A DNA stretch of 64,000 bases from Terriglobia bacterium (GCA_021325275.1 JAJPHL010000071.1:124001-188000), one strand, 5' to 3'. Shown: positions 9,799 to 17,069, numbered from the stretch's first letter. Notes: generated by a model not told the origin, from the letters alone. Made by a program: numbers and translations.

Positions 9799-9990
9799 TC
9801 AACGGCCGAATAGCAGTTGACTGCTGGGCTTCATTTCCCATTTACCGCTGCGTGGGAGTTCCGTCTGGAACGGCCGGCCGCACTGCAGGCAATTGATCTC
9901 TCGAACAGAAGTCCGCGCCGCCGGCGGCACGATGACGCGATGCACGCCGCAGCACGAGGGACAGATGGGCCGTAGCTCACGAATTGGCAT
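9799..9990 (-). CDS. small zinc-ribbon protein
   Basis: A 63-residue protein with two cysteine knuckles: an ICPSCCG motif near the start and a CLQCGRPF motif about 25 residues later. This is a simple zinc-ribbon arrangement. The ATG at 9990 overlaps the end of the upstream KOW-like gene by 14 bases, suggesting translational coupling; a TTG at 10008 would add six residues. It has no signal peptide and no recognised family. It probably belongs to one transcript with the KOW-like gene and the following glycosyltransferase. Function unknown. Confidence 0.6.
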   Translation of the reverse strand: MPIRELRPICPSCCGVHRVIVPPAARTSVREINCLQCGRPFQTELPRSGKWEMKPSSQLLFGR

Positions 9991-10240
9991 GTTCGTGGGC
10001 GTGTTCAAGGGCTTGTTGAACTTGCGGGCCGAGCGGGTCGCCCGGGAAGAACTCGAAATGCCGCAGCCAGACTAAGGGATGTTGGCGAACGACGTCGTTC
10101 CGTTCCTTGATGTCCGCCCATCGAGCGTCGATCTTCATCGGGCCGAGAAAGACTCCCGGAGTGCCTTGGTACGGGCCTTCCGCCAAAATCACGTTGTCGC
10201 CGGGTTTGAATTCAGGGTCGGCGGCTGCATCGGTTTTCAT
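9977..10240 (-). CDS. small KOW-like domain protein
   Basis: An 87-residue soluble protein beginning MKTDAAADPEFKPGDNVIL. The segment FKPGDNVILAEGPYQGTPGVFLG resembles a KOW/SH3-like barrel, as seen in proteins that bind RNA or ribosomes, but no specific family is certain. The C-terminal third is rich in His, Glu and Gln. The start is supported by GAGGAGG seven bases before the ATG; the frame continues 25 codons upstream without a better start. A sigma-54-type promoter lies at 10274-10289. It is the first gene of the run leading to the zinc ribbon, GT4 and GH130 genes. Confidence 0.75.
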   Translation of the reverse strand: MKTDAAADPEFKPGDNVILAEGPYQGTPGVFLGPMKIDARWADIKERNDVVRQHPLVWLRHFEFFPGDPLGPQVQQALEHAHEHANS

Positions 10241-10273
10241 AGAGACCTCCTCAACAGACTCCAATACTGCTAT

Positions 10274-10289
10274 TGCAAGAAGTAGACCA
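10274..10289 (-). promoter_or_regulatory. sigma-54-type promoter for the KOW-like gene
   Basis: On the minus strand it reads TGGTCTACTTCTTGCA, with GG and GC separated by exactly 10 bases and a consensus TTGCA -12 element. It lies 34-49 bp before the ATG at 10240. A TGCAA-N3-TTGCA palindrome is 63 bp further upstream. Confidence 0.65.
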
Positions 10290-10351
10290 ATCGCTAAGCG
10301 CTCCGCTGCACACACTTAGCGGAATCGACAGGCGCAGAAGCCCGCCGGAGG

Positions 10352-10366
10352 GTGCAATTTTTGCAC
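10352..10366. promoter_or_regulatory. TGCA palindrome, candidate enhancer site
   Basis: GTGCAA-TTT-TTGCAC is a perfect 15-base palindrome, 63 bp upstream of the -24 element at 10289. It matches the motif TGCAR-N3-YTGCA that recurs before other sigma-54-type promoters in this window. Confidence 0.55.
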
Positions 10367-10402
10367 AAATAAAAAGGAGCGCCCTCGTTGCCGAAGGCGC
10401 TC
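10367..10402 (-). terminator. Rho-independent terminator of the SYLF gene
   Basis: On the minus strand GAGCGCC and GGCGCTC (10396-10402 and 10377-10383) form a stem, followed at once by CTTTTTATTT. It starts 20 bases after the SYLF stop codon. Confidence 0.85.
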
Positions 10403-10421
10403 TGTAGTTTTCCAGGACGGA

Positions 10422-11141
10422 TTAATTGTTGTCGTTCTTGTGTTCACGAGTATCCGAGTACTCGTTCAACAAGCCAAGAAGTCTCTTGGATGATGCGGGA
10501 CCATGAATGGCGCCGTCCTTGACGATCTCTTTGTTGTCGAGGCGACGGCCGTACAACGCCGCGTTGTCATCCATCTCTTGGCGGAGCGTCGCTCCGGTCA
10601 GCGAGATGCCGGCAAACAGGCCCTTCGACCGCGACCAACTGAGAATCTCAGCGCTCATCTGAGCGTCGGTCTCGGCGGAGGAGGTGCGTCCGATGGGGCC
10701 CGCCGCGATCGAGGCATCGCCACCCAGCGTAAATTGGCTGGACAGCAAATGATTACGCCCGCTGTGATTCATCACCAGCATGACGACGTCGGTTTCCGAA
10801 GCGCCGATTTGGAAGCCGAAGCTGCCGCCTTCCATGCGCACCGTTCCCGGAGCGGACCAGCCCGTTCCACCGTTCCTGCGGCAGAACAAGTATCCGGTTC
10901 CGAACTTCGCGCCGAAGACGAAAGCGGCTTTCTTCACTCCCGGCACCACCACGATGCATTCCGATTTCTCGAGCAATTCCCGGGGAATGGCTGAATCCGG
11001 CGTGGCCATCACTTCGGAAAAGACCGCAGTGGCCTGTTCCATGCGTTCGTCTTGCTTGTCCTTGTCACTGGCGGCGAGCGTCGTGAGCGGCGCGAGGGCC
11101 AGGGCCAAGGCAGATACACAGATCAATTTCGTTGAGTACAT
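10422..11141 (-). CDS. secreted SYLF-domain (Ysc84/DUF500) lipid-binding protein
   Basis: The 239-residue product starts with a signal peptide (MYSTKLICVSALALALAPLTTLAA). The rest is a SYLF domain, with SECIVVVPGVKKAAFVFGAKFGTGYLFCR, GSFGFQIGASETDVVMLVMN and a C-terminal LTGATLRQEMDDNAALYG. Bacterial SYLF proteins are periplasmic or envelope-bound and the eukaryotic relatives bind phosphoinositides; the bacterial ligand is unknown. The start is chosen by the signal peptide and a GACAGGAG ribosome site; 39 upstream in-frame codons look non-coding. A sigma-54-type promoter lies 60-75 bp upstream with two candidate enhancer palindromes behind it, and a clear terminator follows. Confidence 0.9.
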   Translation of the reverse strand: MYSTKLICVSALALALAPLTTLAASDKDKQDERMEQATAVFSEVMATPDSAIPRELLEKSECIVVVPGVKKAAFVFGAKFGTGYLFCRRNGGTGWSAPGTVRMEGGSFGFQIGASETDVVMLVMNHSGRNHLLSSQFTLGGDASIAAGPIGRTSSAETDAQMSAEILSWSRSKGLFAGISLTGATLRQEMDDNAALYGRRLDNKEIVKDGAIHGPASSKRLLGLLNEYSDTREHKNDNN

Positions 11142-11200
11142 GATTTTCTCCTGTCGGCAGAACTGACCCGTCGGGGGCCTAGCAGCGACACACTGGTGAA

Positions 11201-11216
11201 TGCACGGGGCTGGCCA
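11201..11216 (-). promoter_or_regulatory. sigma-54-type promoter for the SYLF gene
   Basis: Minus-strand TGGCCAGCCCCGTGCA keeps GG-N10-GC and lies 60-75 bp before the SYLF start codon. Confidence 0.65.
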
Positions 11217-11277
11217 ATGAGAAAACGCGAAGGACGATTGCTTGCACGCCGCGTCCACCGTCGCGGCCCAGGTAACG

Positions 11278-11311
11278 TGCAGCTATTGCAGGACGGAGCG
11301 CAACGCTTGCA
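11278..11311. promoter_or_regulatory. paired TGCA palindromes between divergent sigma-54-type promoters
   Basis: TGCAG-CTA-TTGCA (11278-11290) and CGCAA-CGC-TTGCA (11299-11311) lie 62-95 bp behind the SYLF promoter and 56-89 bp before the oppositely oriented promoter at 11367. One enhancer pair could serve both genes. Confidence 0.55.
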
Positions 11312-11366
11312 GAAAGCCAGCTCTTTTGCACGCCTCGATTCATCGGCCTCTCGCGACATTTTCGAC

Positions 11367-11382
11367 TGGCCCTGCACCTGCT
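11367..11382 (+). promoter_or_regulatory. sigma-54-type promoter for the 11424 gene
   Basis: TGGCCCTGCACCTGCT keeps GG-N10-GC with a CTGCT -12 element, 42 bp before the GTG start at 11424. Confidence 0.55.
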
Positions 11383-11423
11383 CATTTCCATAATGATGTT
11401 GTTGATCGTAAGGAGACCCATCC

Positions 11424-11912
11424 GTGTCTGAGCCTATTTCTCAGGGAGCTTTCCGAGGAGACGTCCTAATCCGGAGCGATGCTCTTCTTCCGCGCTCGAT
11501 GCAACTGGAGAGTCAAGCGTTTACGCCAGGCTGGAGACGGGTGGCTGCCGCGGATCATTACGAGTTGGATCGCCAGATCCAGGATGCGAGGTGGACTTTC
11601 TTCTACCTGGCAGGCGAAATCAAACGGACGGCCTTCGGGCAAAACGAGAACGCCGTGCGGCGGGCGATCGGCCGGATCCTGACAGGCAAGGAGTTGGAGA
11701 ATTTCAATAGCATGGAAATCGTCAGTTGGAAAACCATCCGAATTCTGGGTATGCCGTTCGTGACGCTAACCGCGCACGCGCGACAAATCCAGGAAGGCGC
11801 TACGTTGCTGCAGCCGCGATGGACCACCAACTGCACCAAGGCGAATTCTTCGCACGAGCTTGATAAAACAAACTACGAAAGAGGAACTCATGTCGTTAAT
11901 CAATGGGGATAA
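11424..11912 (+). CDS. conserved hypothetical protein
   Basis: A 162-residue soluble protein starting at GTG, preceded by AAGGAGA at good spacing. The core from about residue 25 to 125 (FTPGWRRVAAADHYELDRQI, WTFFYLAGEIKRTAFG, ILTGKELENFNSMEI, ILGMPFVTLTAHARQIQ) has the even composition of a real folded domain and resembles uncharacterised acidobacterial proteins. The C-terminal 35 residues look poorly conserved and overlap the next gene by 23 bases. A sigma-54-type promoter lies 42 bp upstream, so it is probably co-regulated with the divergent SYLF gene. No function can be assigned. Confidence 0.75.
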   Translation: MSEPISQGAFRGDVLIRSDALLPRSMQLESQAFTPGWRRVAAADHYELDRQIQDARWTFFYLAGEIKRTAFGQNENAVRRAIGRILTGKELENFNSMEIVSWKTIRILGMPFVTLTAHARQIQEGATLLQPRWTTNCTKANSSHELDKTNYERGTHVVNQWG

Positions 11913-12057
11913 GAGCCGTGCGGGACGTCAACGCAAGGAGCGTTTTGAGAAGCGCGAGAAAAGCCGGATCATGCGGCAGGCAATGGCGGTGAAGCCGTCT
12001 GTGCCGGCTACCCCCGCCCACGCGGCGGTCGGGGCTAAGGAAAAATCCGGGATTTGA
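11890..12057 (+). CDS. small basic protein
   Basis: A 55-residue highly charged protein. The first half is rich in Arg/Lys (SRAGRQRKERFEKREKSR) and the tail in Ala/Pro. It starts inside the end of the preceding gene, with AGAGGAA before the ATG, which argues for translational coupling. The composition suggests a nucleic-acid or ribosome-associated small protein, but no family is recognised. It is followed by about 180 bases without a gene, up to the converging sigma-54 activator gene. Confidence 0.6.
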   Translation: MSLINGDKSRAGRQRKERFEKREKSRIMRQAMAVKPSVPATPAHAAVGAKEKSGI

Positions 12058-12241
12058 ACGAACGCGGTGACGACGTTTAGAGCGCGGCAGTTGGCAGGAT
12101 TTGTCGCTCTGTCGTCCAATTCGTGAGCTTGCTTCTTCCAACCGAGACCCAAGGTTTTGCCCAAGCAAAAAACGCTCGGACTCCACGCCTGGGCTCCATG
12201 CTACCGGCCACTTTTCGTGGGCTGGCACATCCCTACTAAGA

Positions 12242-13639
12242 TTACGAATTGCTGTCGGTCCCGCGGAACTCCTTGAGGCGCGTCTGAAGTGTCCGCAGGC
12301 TGATGCCCAGCATTTCCGCGGCGAGCTTGCGGTTGTTCCCGGCGTGCTTCAGCGTAGCCTTGATGAAGGCTTCATCCGATTCACTGATGCGGTGACCGGG
12401 ATGCATCAAAACTTCACCGTTACCGGCCGGCGAGGCCTCGCCCGCAGACTTCGCGGAGAAAAACTGAGGCGGAAGATGCGTCAAGCGAATGTCTCCCACC
12501 GCCGCCACGATCGCGGCGCGCTCAATCACGTTGCGTAACTCGCGAGCATTGCCAGGCCAGTTGTAGGTGCTAAAAAGCGCCAACACCTCGGGGTCGAGAT
12601 TGCTTACGCGAGTGCCGTGCTTCTTGTTCAGCGCCTGAAGCATGACTTCGGCGATCAACGGAATATCTTCCTGGTGCTCGCGGAGCGGAGGCAGCACGAT
12701 CTGAAAGACGTTCAAGCGATAATAGAGATCCTCGCGCAGGTTGGCTCCCGGCGCCTGATTCGTCGCAGCCAAAATGCGCACGTTCACATCAATCTCTCCC
12801 TTGCCACCCAGTCGCTGCACCTTGGAATCTTCCAGGACGCGCAACAACTTCGCTTGCATCGCCGGAGCCATCTCGCCGATTTCATCCAGAAGCAGCGTGC
12901 CGCCATGAGCCCGCTCGAAGCATCCCGCGCGGCGCTCGGTGGCTCCCGTAAACGCGCCGCGTTCGTGACCGAATAACTCGCTTTCGATCAAAGTTTCCGG
13001 CAACGCCGCGGCATTCACCGCTACAAAGGGACCGTTCCTGCGAGGACTGAGCTTGTGGATCTCTCTGGCCACCAGTTCCTTGCCCGTGCCGCTCTCTCCA
13101 CAGATGAGTACGGGCGCCGAGGTCGGCCCGGCTTGCCGGATCACGGCATATACTTCCTGCATCGCCGCGGATTTTCCGACGAGGTCGCCGAGAACGCCGT
13201 GAAGCGTCAAGGTGTGCTTCATTTCTTCGGCTTCCCGCAAGGCGCGCGTGTGAAGAATGGCTCGCTCGATGAGGATTTCGAAGGCCTGCGGTTCCACGGG
13301 CTTTTCCAGAAACCAAAAGGCGCTCAAGTCGTGGACCACGCGCAGCGCTTTGTCCATGCTGCCGTAGCCGGTCAGCACGATCGTCGGCGTTGTATCACCG
13401 CGTTCCTTCAACAATTGGAGTAACTCGAAGCCGTCCATACCCGGCATCACCAAATCGGTGACGATGACATCGGGTGTGAAGGTGTTGAGTTTGTCCAGCG
13501 CCTGACGGCCGTCCTCGGCCACGCGGGTCTCGATATCGCCCTCGGCTAGAATGGCCTGCAGGACCGCAAGCTGGCGCTTGTCGTCGTCGACAAGTAAGAC
13601 TCGCCCCGAGACTTCGGGCAATGGTTTCAATAGCTTCAT
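12242..13639 (-). CDS. NtrC-family sigma-54-dependent response regulator
   Basis: A 465-residue three-domain activator. Residues 10-125 form a receiver with acidic pocket DDD and phospho-acceptor D62 in VIVTDLVMPG. Residues 150-380 form an AAA+ domain with Walker A GESGTGKE (181-188), the sigma-54-contacting GAFTGA loop (228-233) and Walker B GTLLLDEIGE. The C-terminus carries a Fis-type helix-turn-helix (NRKLAAEMLGISLRTLQTRL). It is an intact activator able to open sigma-54 promoters. No dedicated kinase gene is adjacent. It is the last gene of a five-gene run led by the lmo0937-like gene, which itself has a sigma-54-type promoter, so autoregulation is likely. The start is set by the receiver domain; 16 codons upstream are ignored. 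Confidence 0.95.
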   Translation of the reverse strand: MKLLKPLPEVSGRVLLVDDDKRQLAVLQAILAEGDIETRVAEDGRQALDKLNTFTPDVIVTDLVMPGMDGFELLQLLKERGDTTPTIVLTGYGSMDKALRVVHDLSAFWFLEKPVEPQAFEILIERAILHTRALREAEEMKHTLTLHGVLGDLVGKSAAMQEVYAVIRQAGPTSAPVLICGESGTGKELVAREIHKLSPRRNGPFVAVNAAALPETLIESELFGHERGAFTGATERRAGCFERAHGGTLLLDEIGEMAPAMQAKLLRVLEDSKVQRLGGKGEIDVNVRILAATNQAPGANLREDLYYRLNVFQIVLPPLREHQEDIPLIAEVMLQALNKKHGTRVSNLDPEVLALFSTYNWPGNARELRNVIERAAIVAAVGDIRLTHLPPQFFSAKSAGEASPAGNGEVLMHPGHRISESDEAFIKATLKHAGNNRKLAAEMLGISLRTLQTRLKEFRGTDSNS

Positions 13640-13652
13640 CGTAGCATGTTCG

Positions 13653-14144
13653 TTAGGCGGTGAGGCCCAACGGTCCGTTGTTCTCATCTTGGCACTCCAA
13701 ACAGCACTCCGCCCAGGGGACCGCTTGCAGGCGCCGCGGAGAGATTGCTTGCCCGCAGCGCAAGCAGATTCCGTAGGTGCCGTCTTTGATGCGCCGCAGC
13801 GCTGCTTCGATCAGGGTCAGGGCCTTGGCGTTGGCTTTGTTGCGATTCAAGAAGAGCCATTCCTGCTCGCTCTGCTGCGACATATCGCCGTAGTCGCCGG
13901 AGGTTTGTTGATACGCCACCACCGACGCCGCCCCGGTGCTCAGCATGCTTTTCAGCGTCGCGGCTTGCCGTTGCAATTCCGTTTGCTTAGCTCTCGCGGC
14001 TCTCCTGCCGGAGGCTGTGGTTGCGGCGGCTGTGGTTGCGACGGCCGTGGCCGCGACGGATTTAGATGCGCCACCGTTGGCGTGGGGTTCGCCAGCTCGA
14101 TTGATAACGACGTTTTTCGCTGTCTTCTTCGATGTCATGGTCAT
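13653..14144 (-). CDS. DksA/TraR-type zinc-finger protein
   Basis: A protein of about 163 residues. After a low-complexity Ala/Thr-rich N-terminus, residues 60-160 follow the DksA/TraR pattern: helical segment KQTELQRQAATLKSML, then ALTLIEAALRRIKDGTYGICLRCGQAISPRRLQAVPWAECCLECQ, which holds the C4 zinc finger. Family members bind in the RNA polymerase secondary channel or act as small regulatory proteins. The helical arm lacks the clear DxxDxA tip of true DksA, so it is better called DksA-like. The start at 14144 has an AAGAGAG ribosome site. It lies between two response regulators in one run of genes. Confidence 0.85.
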   Translation of the reverse strand: MTMTSKKTAKNVVINRAGEPHANGGASKSVAATAVATTAAATTASGRRAARAKQTELQRQAATLKSMLSTGAASVVAYQQTSGDYGDMSQQSEQEWLFLNRNKANAKALTLIEAALRRIKDGTYGICLRCGQAISPRRLQAVPWAECCLECQDENNGPLGLTA

Positions 14145-14159
14145 AACGACTCTCTTCAT

Positions 14160-14555
14160 TTAGTTTATCGCTGCGGCGACTTGCCGCGGCATGCTCCGGG
14201 CGAGCAAGGCGCCCACTTGCCCGAGCAGATCGGTCAATTGGAACGGCTTGTTCAGGAAGCCATCTGCTCCGGCGCTCTGCGCCAGGTCGGCGGTTCGTCC
14301 GCAACCGCTCACCAAAAGCACCGGAATGTCGCGCGTTTCCGGAAAGCTCTTGATTCGCCGGCAAACCTCGCAGCCATCGAGTCCCGGCATCTCGATATCC
14401 AAAACTACCATGTTCGGCTTGACGCGGCTGATCGCCTCCCAAGCCTCAAGGCCGTCCTGGGCGGCGAAGACCACATATCCACTGGAGTCCAAAATGGCGG
14501 CGATGGCATCCAGAACGGACGGGCTATCATCGGCGATCAAAATTCGCGGCGTCAT
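14160..14555 (-). CDS. single-domain response regulator (CheY-like)
   Basis: A 131-residue receiver domain beginning MTPRILIADDSPSVLDAIAAIL. The acidic pair is DD near residue 9, the acceptor Asp lies in MVVLDIEMPGLDG, and the conserved Lys is in FLNKPF. There is no output domain, so it acts by protein contact or as a phosphate relay. The start overlaps the stop of the upstream membrane protein gene in an ATGA pattern, indicating coupling. Partner kinases could be the hybrids at 33-37 kb, which also lack a dedicated output, but this is only inference. Confidence 0.92.
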   Translation of the reverse strand: MTPRILIADDSPSVLDAIAAILDSSGYVVFAAQDGLEAWEAISRVKPNMVVLDIEMPGLDGCEVCRRIKSFPETRDIPVLLVSGCGRTADLAQSAGADGFLNKPFQLTDLLGQVGALLARSMPRQVAAAIN

Positions 14556-14878
14556 AGCAAAACCTGTTCGCTGCGGTGACTCAAGGACACCGCTTCCAGC
14601 TCGCCGCGACACGCGCGGCAAACGATTTTTTCCGTGCCGAACAAATCCTTGAAGGAGGCCGGTTTCCATTGACGACACTTGCTGCAATTCATGGAAGCCA
14701 GTTGGTCTCGCAACGTCGCCACGAAGATTCCGGCCAGCAACCAGAGTTGCCAGCGAAACACCACACCCTCGCCCCGGAAGCGGGCCGAAAGCAAGCCGGC
14801 CTCAACGGCGAGCAAGAAGGCGAAAAAGCCGCCCGTCACAAAGCCAATTCGCAGCAGCGCGGTGTCGAGTATTCTCAT
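14552..14878 (-). CDS. membrane protein with C-terminal zinc ribbon
   Basis: A 108-residue protein with one or two membrane segments (LLRIGFVTGGFFAFLLAVEAG and WQLWLLAGIFVATLRD), followed by MNCSKCRQWKP and IVCRACRGE, a CxxC pair that should bind zinc. The frame extends 78 codons further upstream, but that stretch overlaps the lmo0937-like gene and its promoter and is not coding. It sits between the lmo0937-like gene and a receiver, overlapping the latter by four bases. The topology suggests a membrane-tethered cytoplasmic zinc ribbon. No family known to me. Confidence 0.75.
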   Translation of the reverse strand: MRILDTALLRIGFVTGGFFAFLLAVEAGLLSARFRGEGVVFRWQLWLLAGIFVATLRDQLASMNCSKCRQWKPASFKDLFGTEKIVCRACRGELEAVSLSHRSEQVLL

Positions 14879-14889
14879 GGCGGAACGTG

Positions 14890-15039
14890 CTAGATTGCGC
14901 TTCGGCCTTGGATGAGGCGAATCAATATGACGGCCACCGCGAGAACCAGTAAGATGTGGAGCAAACCGCCCACTGTGTAAGCCGTAACCATCCCCAGCGC
15001 CCACAGCACGATCAGAATGACAGCGATTGTAAATAGCAT
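14890..15039 (-). CDS. lmo0937-family small membrane protein
   Basis: A 49-residue membrane protein: MLFTIAVILIVLWALGM, a short loop, then ILLVLAVAVILIRLIQ. The two hydrophobic helices and the terminal Arg-rich tail match the lmo0937 family of tiny stress-associated membrane proteins. The start is supported by GGCGGAAGGA just before the ATG. It is the first gene of a run that includes the zinc-ribbon membrane protein, a receiver, a DksA-like protein and the NtrC-type activator. A sigma-54-type promoter lies 57-72 bp upstream. Confidence 0.85.
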   Translation of the reverse strand: MLFTIAVILIVLWALGMVTAYTVGGLLHILLVLAVAVILIRLIQGRSAI

Positions 15040-15095
15040 TTCCTTCCGCCTTCTGGAGCTTCCCTGGACTGCGCCAGGGCTCCTGCCGGGAATAA

Positions 15096-15111
15096 AGCAT
15101 CCTTGGAACCA
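15096..15111 (-). promoter_or_regulatory. sigma-54-type promoter for the lmo0937-to-NtrC run
   Basis: Minus-strand TGGTTCCAAGGATGCT keeps GG-N10-GC, 57-72 bp before the ATG at 15039. It is the weakest -24 match of the set, but it is correctly placed below a TGCA palindrome. Confidence 0.5.
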
Positions 15112-15162
15112 AAACGCTGCCCTGTCTTTACATGCAGATGCGCGCCACGAGGACGTGGCGGA

Positions 15163-15245
15163 ATGCAAGACTTGCACAAACACGTTCTGGTTCTTCAAAT
15201 TCGGCCGTTATGCAGGCTCTGCACGTCTTCACGGTAGGTCTTGCA
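15163..15245. promoter_or_regulatory. cluster of three TGCA palindromes between divergent genes
   Basis: ATGCAA-GAC-TTGCAC (15163-15177), TGCAG-GCT-CTGCA (15211-15223, perfect) and GGTAG-GTC-TTGCA (15233-15245). They lie between the divergent sigma-54-type promoters at 15096-15111 and 15343-15358. The region 15040-15418 holds no gene. Confidence 0.55.
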
Positions 15246-15342
15246 CTTCCGCCACTTGTGGGAGGAATGCTCGCGGGCCGGAAAAGCGCACAAGCATAGG
15301 ACACAGCAAACCTTTAGTAGCCGCGGCAATCTATGCGACGGT

Positions 15343-15358
15343 TGGCGGGACGCGTGCA
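15343..15358 (+). promoter_or_regulatory. sigma-54-type promoter for the ice-binding-like gene
   Basis: TGGCGGGACGCGTGCA keeps GG-N10-GC and a GTGCA -12 element, 61 bp before the ATG at 15419. Confidence 0.6.
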
Positions 15359-15418
15359 ATGTCATCAATGTCGCCCAAGACCCTGCGAGGTTGACCGGCC
15401 GGCGGAAAAGGTGAATAG

Positions 15419-16828
15419 ATGAAGAGGTTCAACGTGTTCTTTCTCTCTCTGGCATTGGTTCTGGGCTTGGCGGCCGCGGCCACGGCGCAGCAAGCGACCG
15501 TGAACTTAAAATCAAACTCCAGCTTTGCGGTGCTGGCCGGCACGACCGTGACGGTAACCGGTGGCGGTACGATTGGCGGAAACGTCGGGATATTTCCTGG
15601 CAGCGCTTATGTGCCCGGCAATCCGGCCGTGACTGTAAGTGGGACCGTGTATCCCGGCGGTTCGATTGCGTCTCAAGCCGAGGCGGACCTGACCACGGCT
15701 TTCAACGACGCCGCCGGCCGTTCCGTAGCGCCCATCACCGTGGCGGGAAATATCGGCGGACAGACTCTCGCTCCAGGTCTTTATAAGTCGACCTCGTCGC
15801 TGGCGATCTCCTCGGGCAACCTCACTCTCGACGGCGGCGGCAACGCCAACGCGGTGTGGATCTTCCAGATTGCTTCCACGCTCACCACGACCTCGGGCCT
15901 AAAGGTGATCCTGGCCAATGGTGCAAATGCCGCGAACATTTTTTGGCAAGTCGGTACTTCGGCAACTTTGGGAACCACTTCGGTCTTTCAGGGAAATATC
16001 CTGGCTGCCGTGTCCATCTCCATGCTCACCGGTTCCACGCTGTCAGGCAGAGCGTTAGCGATGAGCGGCGCAGTCTCTATCGATACCGGCGGTGGTAGCA
16101 GCGCGTCCATTGCCGTGGTTCCGCCCGTCTTCAATGTGTCCGGCATTGTCAACGATGCCAGTTATGTTGCACCGGTAGTCGCCGGTAGCATTGCGGGCGT
16201 CTTCGGGAGCGGCCTGGCCATTGGGCAAGCGTCTTCCACCAGTCCCACTCCTCTGCCCACGACTCTGGCACAGAGCAGCTTTGTGATCGGCGGCCGCACC
16301 GCACCGCTGTTTTTCGCCATGTCCACACAGGTGAATATGCAGATTCCGTGGGAACTGGCCGGCCAGACTCAGTCCTCAATCGTGGGGACGGTGAACGGCG
16401 TGGTGTCCAGTGCGCAAAACGTAGTTCTTGCGCCCTTCGCACCCGGCATCTTTTCTACCGACATGACGGGGGCAGGCCAGGGAGCGGTTTTGATTGCGCC
16501 TACAGGACAATTGGCCGCGACTGGCAATGCCGTCCCGCGCGGTGGATACATTTCGATCTTCTGCACAGGGCTGGGAGCGGTCAGCAATCCACCGCCCACG
16601 GGGAGCGCCGCTTTGGCCAGTCCCTACTCGCTCACCAACACGCAGCCGACCGTTACCATCGGCGGCCTCACGGCGGCGGTGAACTACTCCGGATTGGCGC
16701 CCGGCTTCGTAGGCCTCTACCAGGTGAATGCCTTGGTGCCGCTGGGCGTAGCTCCAGGAAGCGTGGTGCCGGTGATCATCATGATGGGAAGCACGACGTC
16801 CAACACGGTGACGATCGCCGTACAGTAG
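15419..16828 (+). CDS. secreted ice-binding-like (DUF3494) protein with Solibacter C-terminal domain
   Basis: A 469-residue exported protein. Residues 1-24 are a signal peptide ending ATAQQ. Residues 25-215 match the DUF3494 ice-binding-like beta-solenoid: FAVLAGTTVTVTGGGTIGGNVG, NIGGQTLAPGLYKSTSSLAI, GGGNANAVWIFQIASTLTT and NIFWQVGTSATLGTTSVFQGNILA. Residues 235-469 form the beta-rich C-terminal domain typical of Solibacter extracellular proteins (TIGR03437-like: VNDASYVAPVVAGSIAGVFGSG, VNMQIPWELAG, GYISIFCTGLG, GLYQVNALVP). Real ice binding is unproven, since DUF3494 proteins also act as adhesins. A good terminator follows, and a sigma-54-type promoter lies upstream. Confidence 0.9.
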   Translation: MKRFNVFFLSLALVLGLAAAATAQQATVNLKSNSSFAVLAGTTVTVTGGGTIGGNVGIFPGSAYVPGNPAVTVSGTVYPGGSIASQAEADLTTAFNDAAGRSVAPITVAGNIGGQTLAPGLYKSTSSLAISSGNLTLDGGGNANAVWIFQIASTLTTTSGLKVILANGANAANIFWQVGTSATLGTTSVFQGNILAAVSISMLTGSTLSGRALAMSGAVSIDTGGGSSASIAVVPPVFNVSGIVNDASYVAPVVAGSIAGVFGSGLAIGQASSTSPTPLPTTLAQSSFVIGGRTAPLFFAMSTQVNMQIPWELAGQTQSSIVGTVNGVVSSAQNVVLAPFAPGIFSTDMTGAGQGAVLIAPTGQLAATGNAVPRGGYISIFCTGLGAVSNPPPTGSAALASPYSLTNTQPTVTIGGLTAAVNYSGLAPGFVGLYQVNALVPLGVAPGSVVPVIIMMGSTTSNTVTIAVQ

Positions 16829-16873
16829 GGCTGCGGTGAGGGACTGTTCTCCTTTACCGCGAAGGCACGAAAG

Positions 16874-16917
16874 AAGGGCACGGAGAGATGGAACCTCTTC
16901 GTGCCCTTTACTTTTTT
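16874..16917 (+). terminator. Rho-independent terminator after the ice-binding-like gene
   Basis: AAGGGCACG (16874-16882) pairs with CGTGCCCTT (16900-16908), then TTACTTTTTT follows. It lies 46 bases after the stop codon. Confidence 0.85.
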
Positions 16918-17011
16918 ATGTTGTGTCTTCGCGCTGAGAGAGCCGTTTGGGGATCGGGGTGATAAGTTCGGGCTGTTGCCTTGAACGTCCGAAGTCCCCG
17001 CGCCCGGGTTA

Positions 17012-17069
17012 CATGGCAGATGCGCGCCGTGGTCCGTGTGCGGACTGCAGCGGAGTGCAATAGTTGCAC
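17012..17069. repeat. second copy of a promoter-region element, with orphan TGCA palindrome
   Basis: CATGGCAGATGCGCGCC (17012-17028) followed by GTGCAA-TAG-TTGCAC (17055-17069) repeats the order seen at 15131-15177. Here it lies between two converging genes with no start codon nearby, so it may be a relic of a lost promoter. The rest of 16918-17111 holds nothing else I can identify. Confidence 0.5.

Noticed and set aside
12045-12080. tRNA-like end (GGGATTTGAAC) after the small basic gene
   Set aside because: No acceptor or anticodon arms can be paired around it; it is the end of the small coding sequence.
13551-14579. A 342-codon plus-strand frame opposite the NtrC, DksA-like and receiver genes
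   Set aside because: The translation is a low-quality Arg/Gln/Gly mix with no family match, while three clear domains lie on the other strand.
14879-15112. Upstream extension of the zinc-ribbon membrane protein (78 codons)
   Set aside because: It overlaps the lmo0937-like gene in another frame and the promoter, and has no membrane or domain character.
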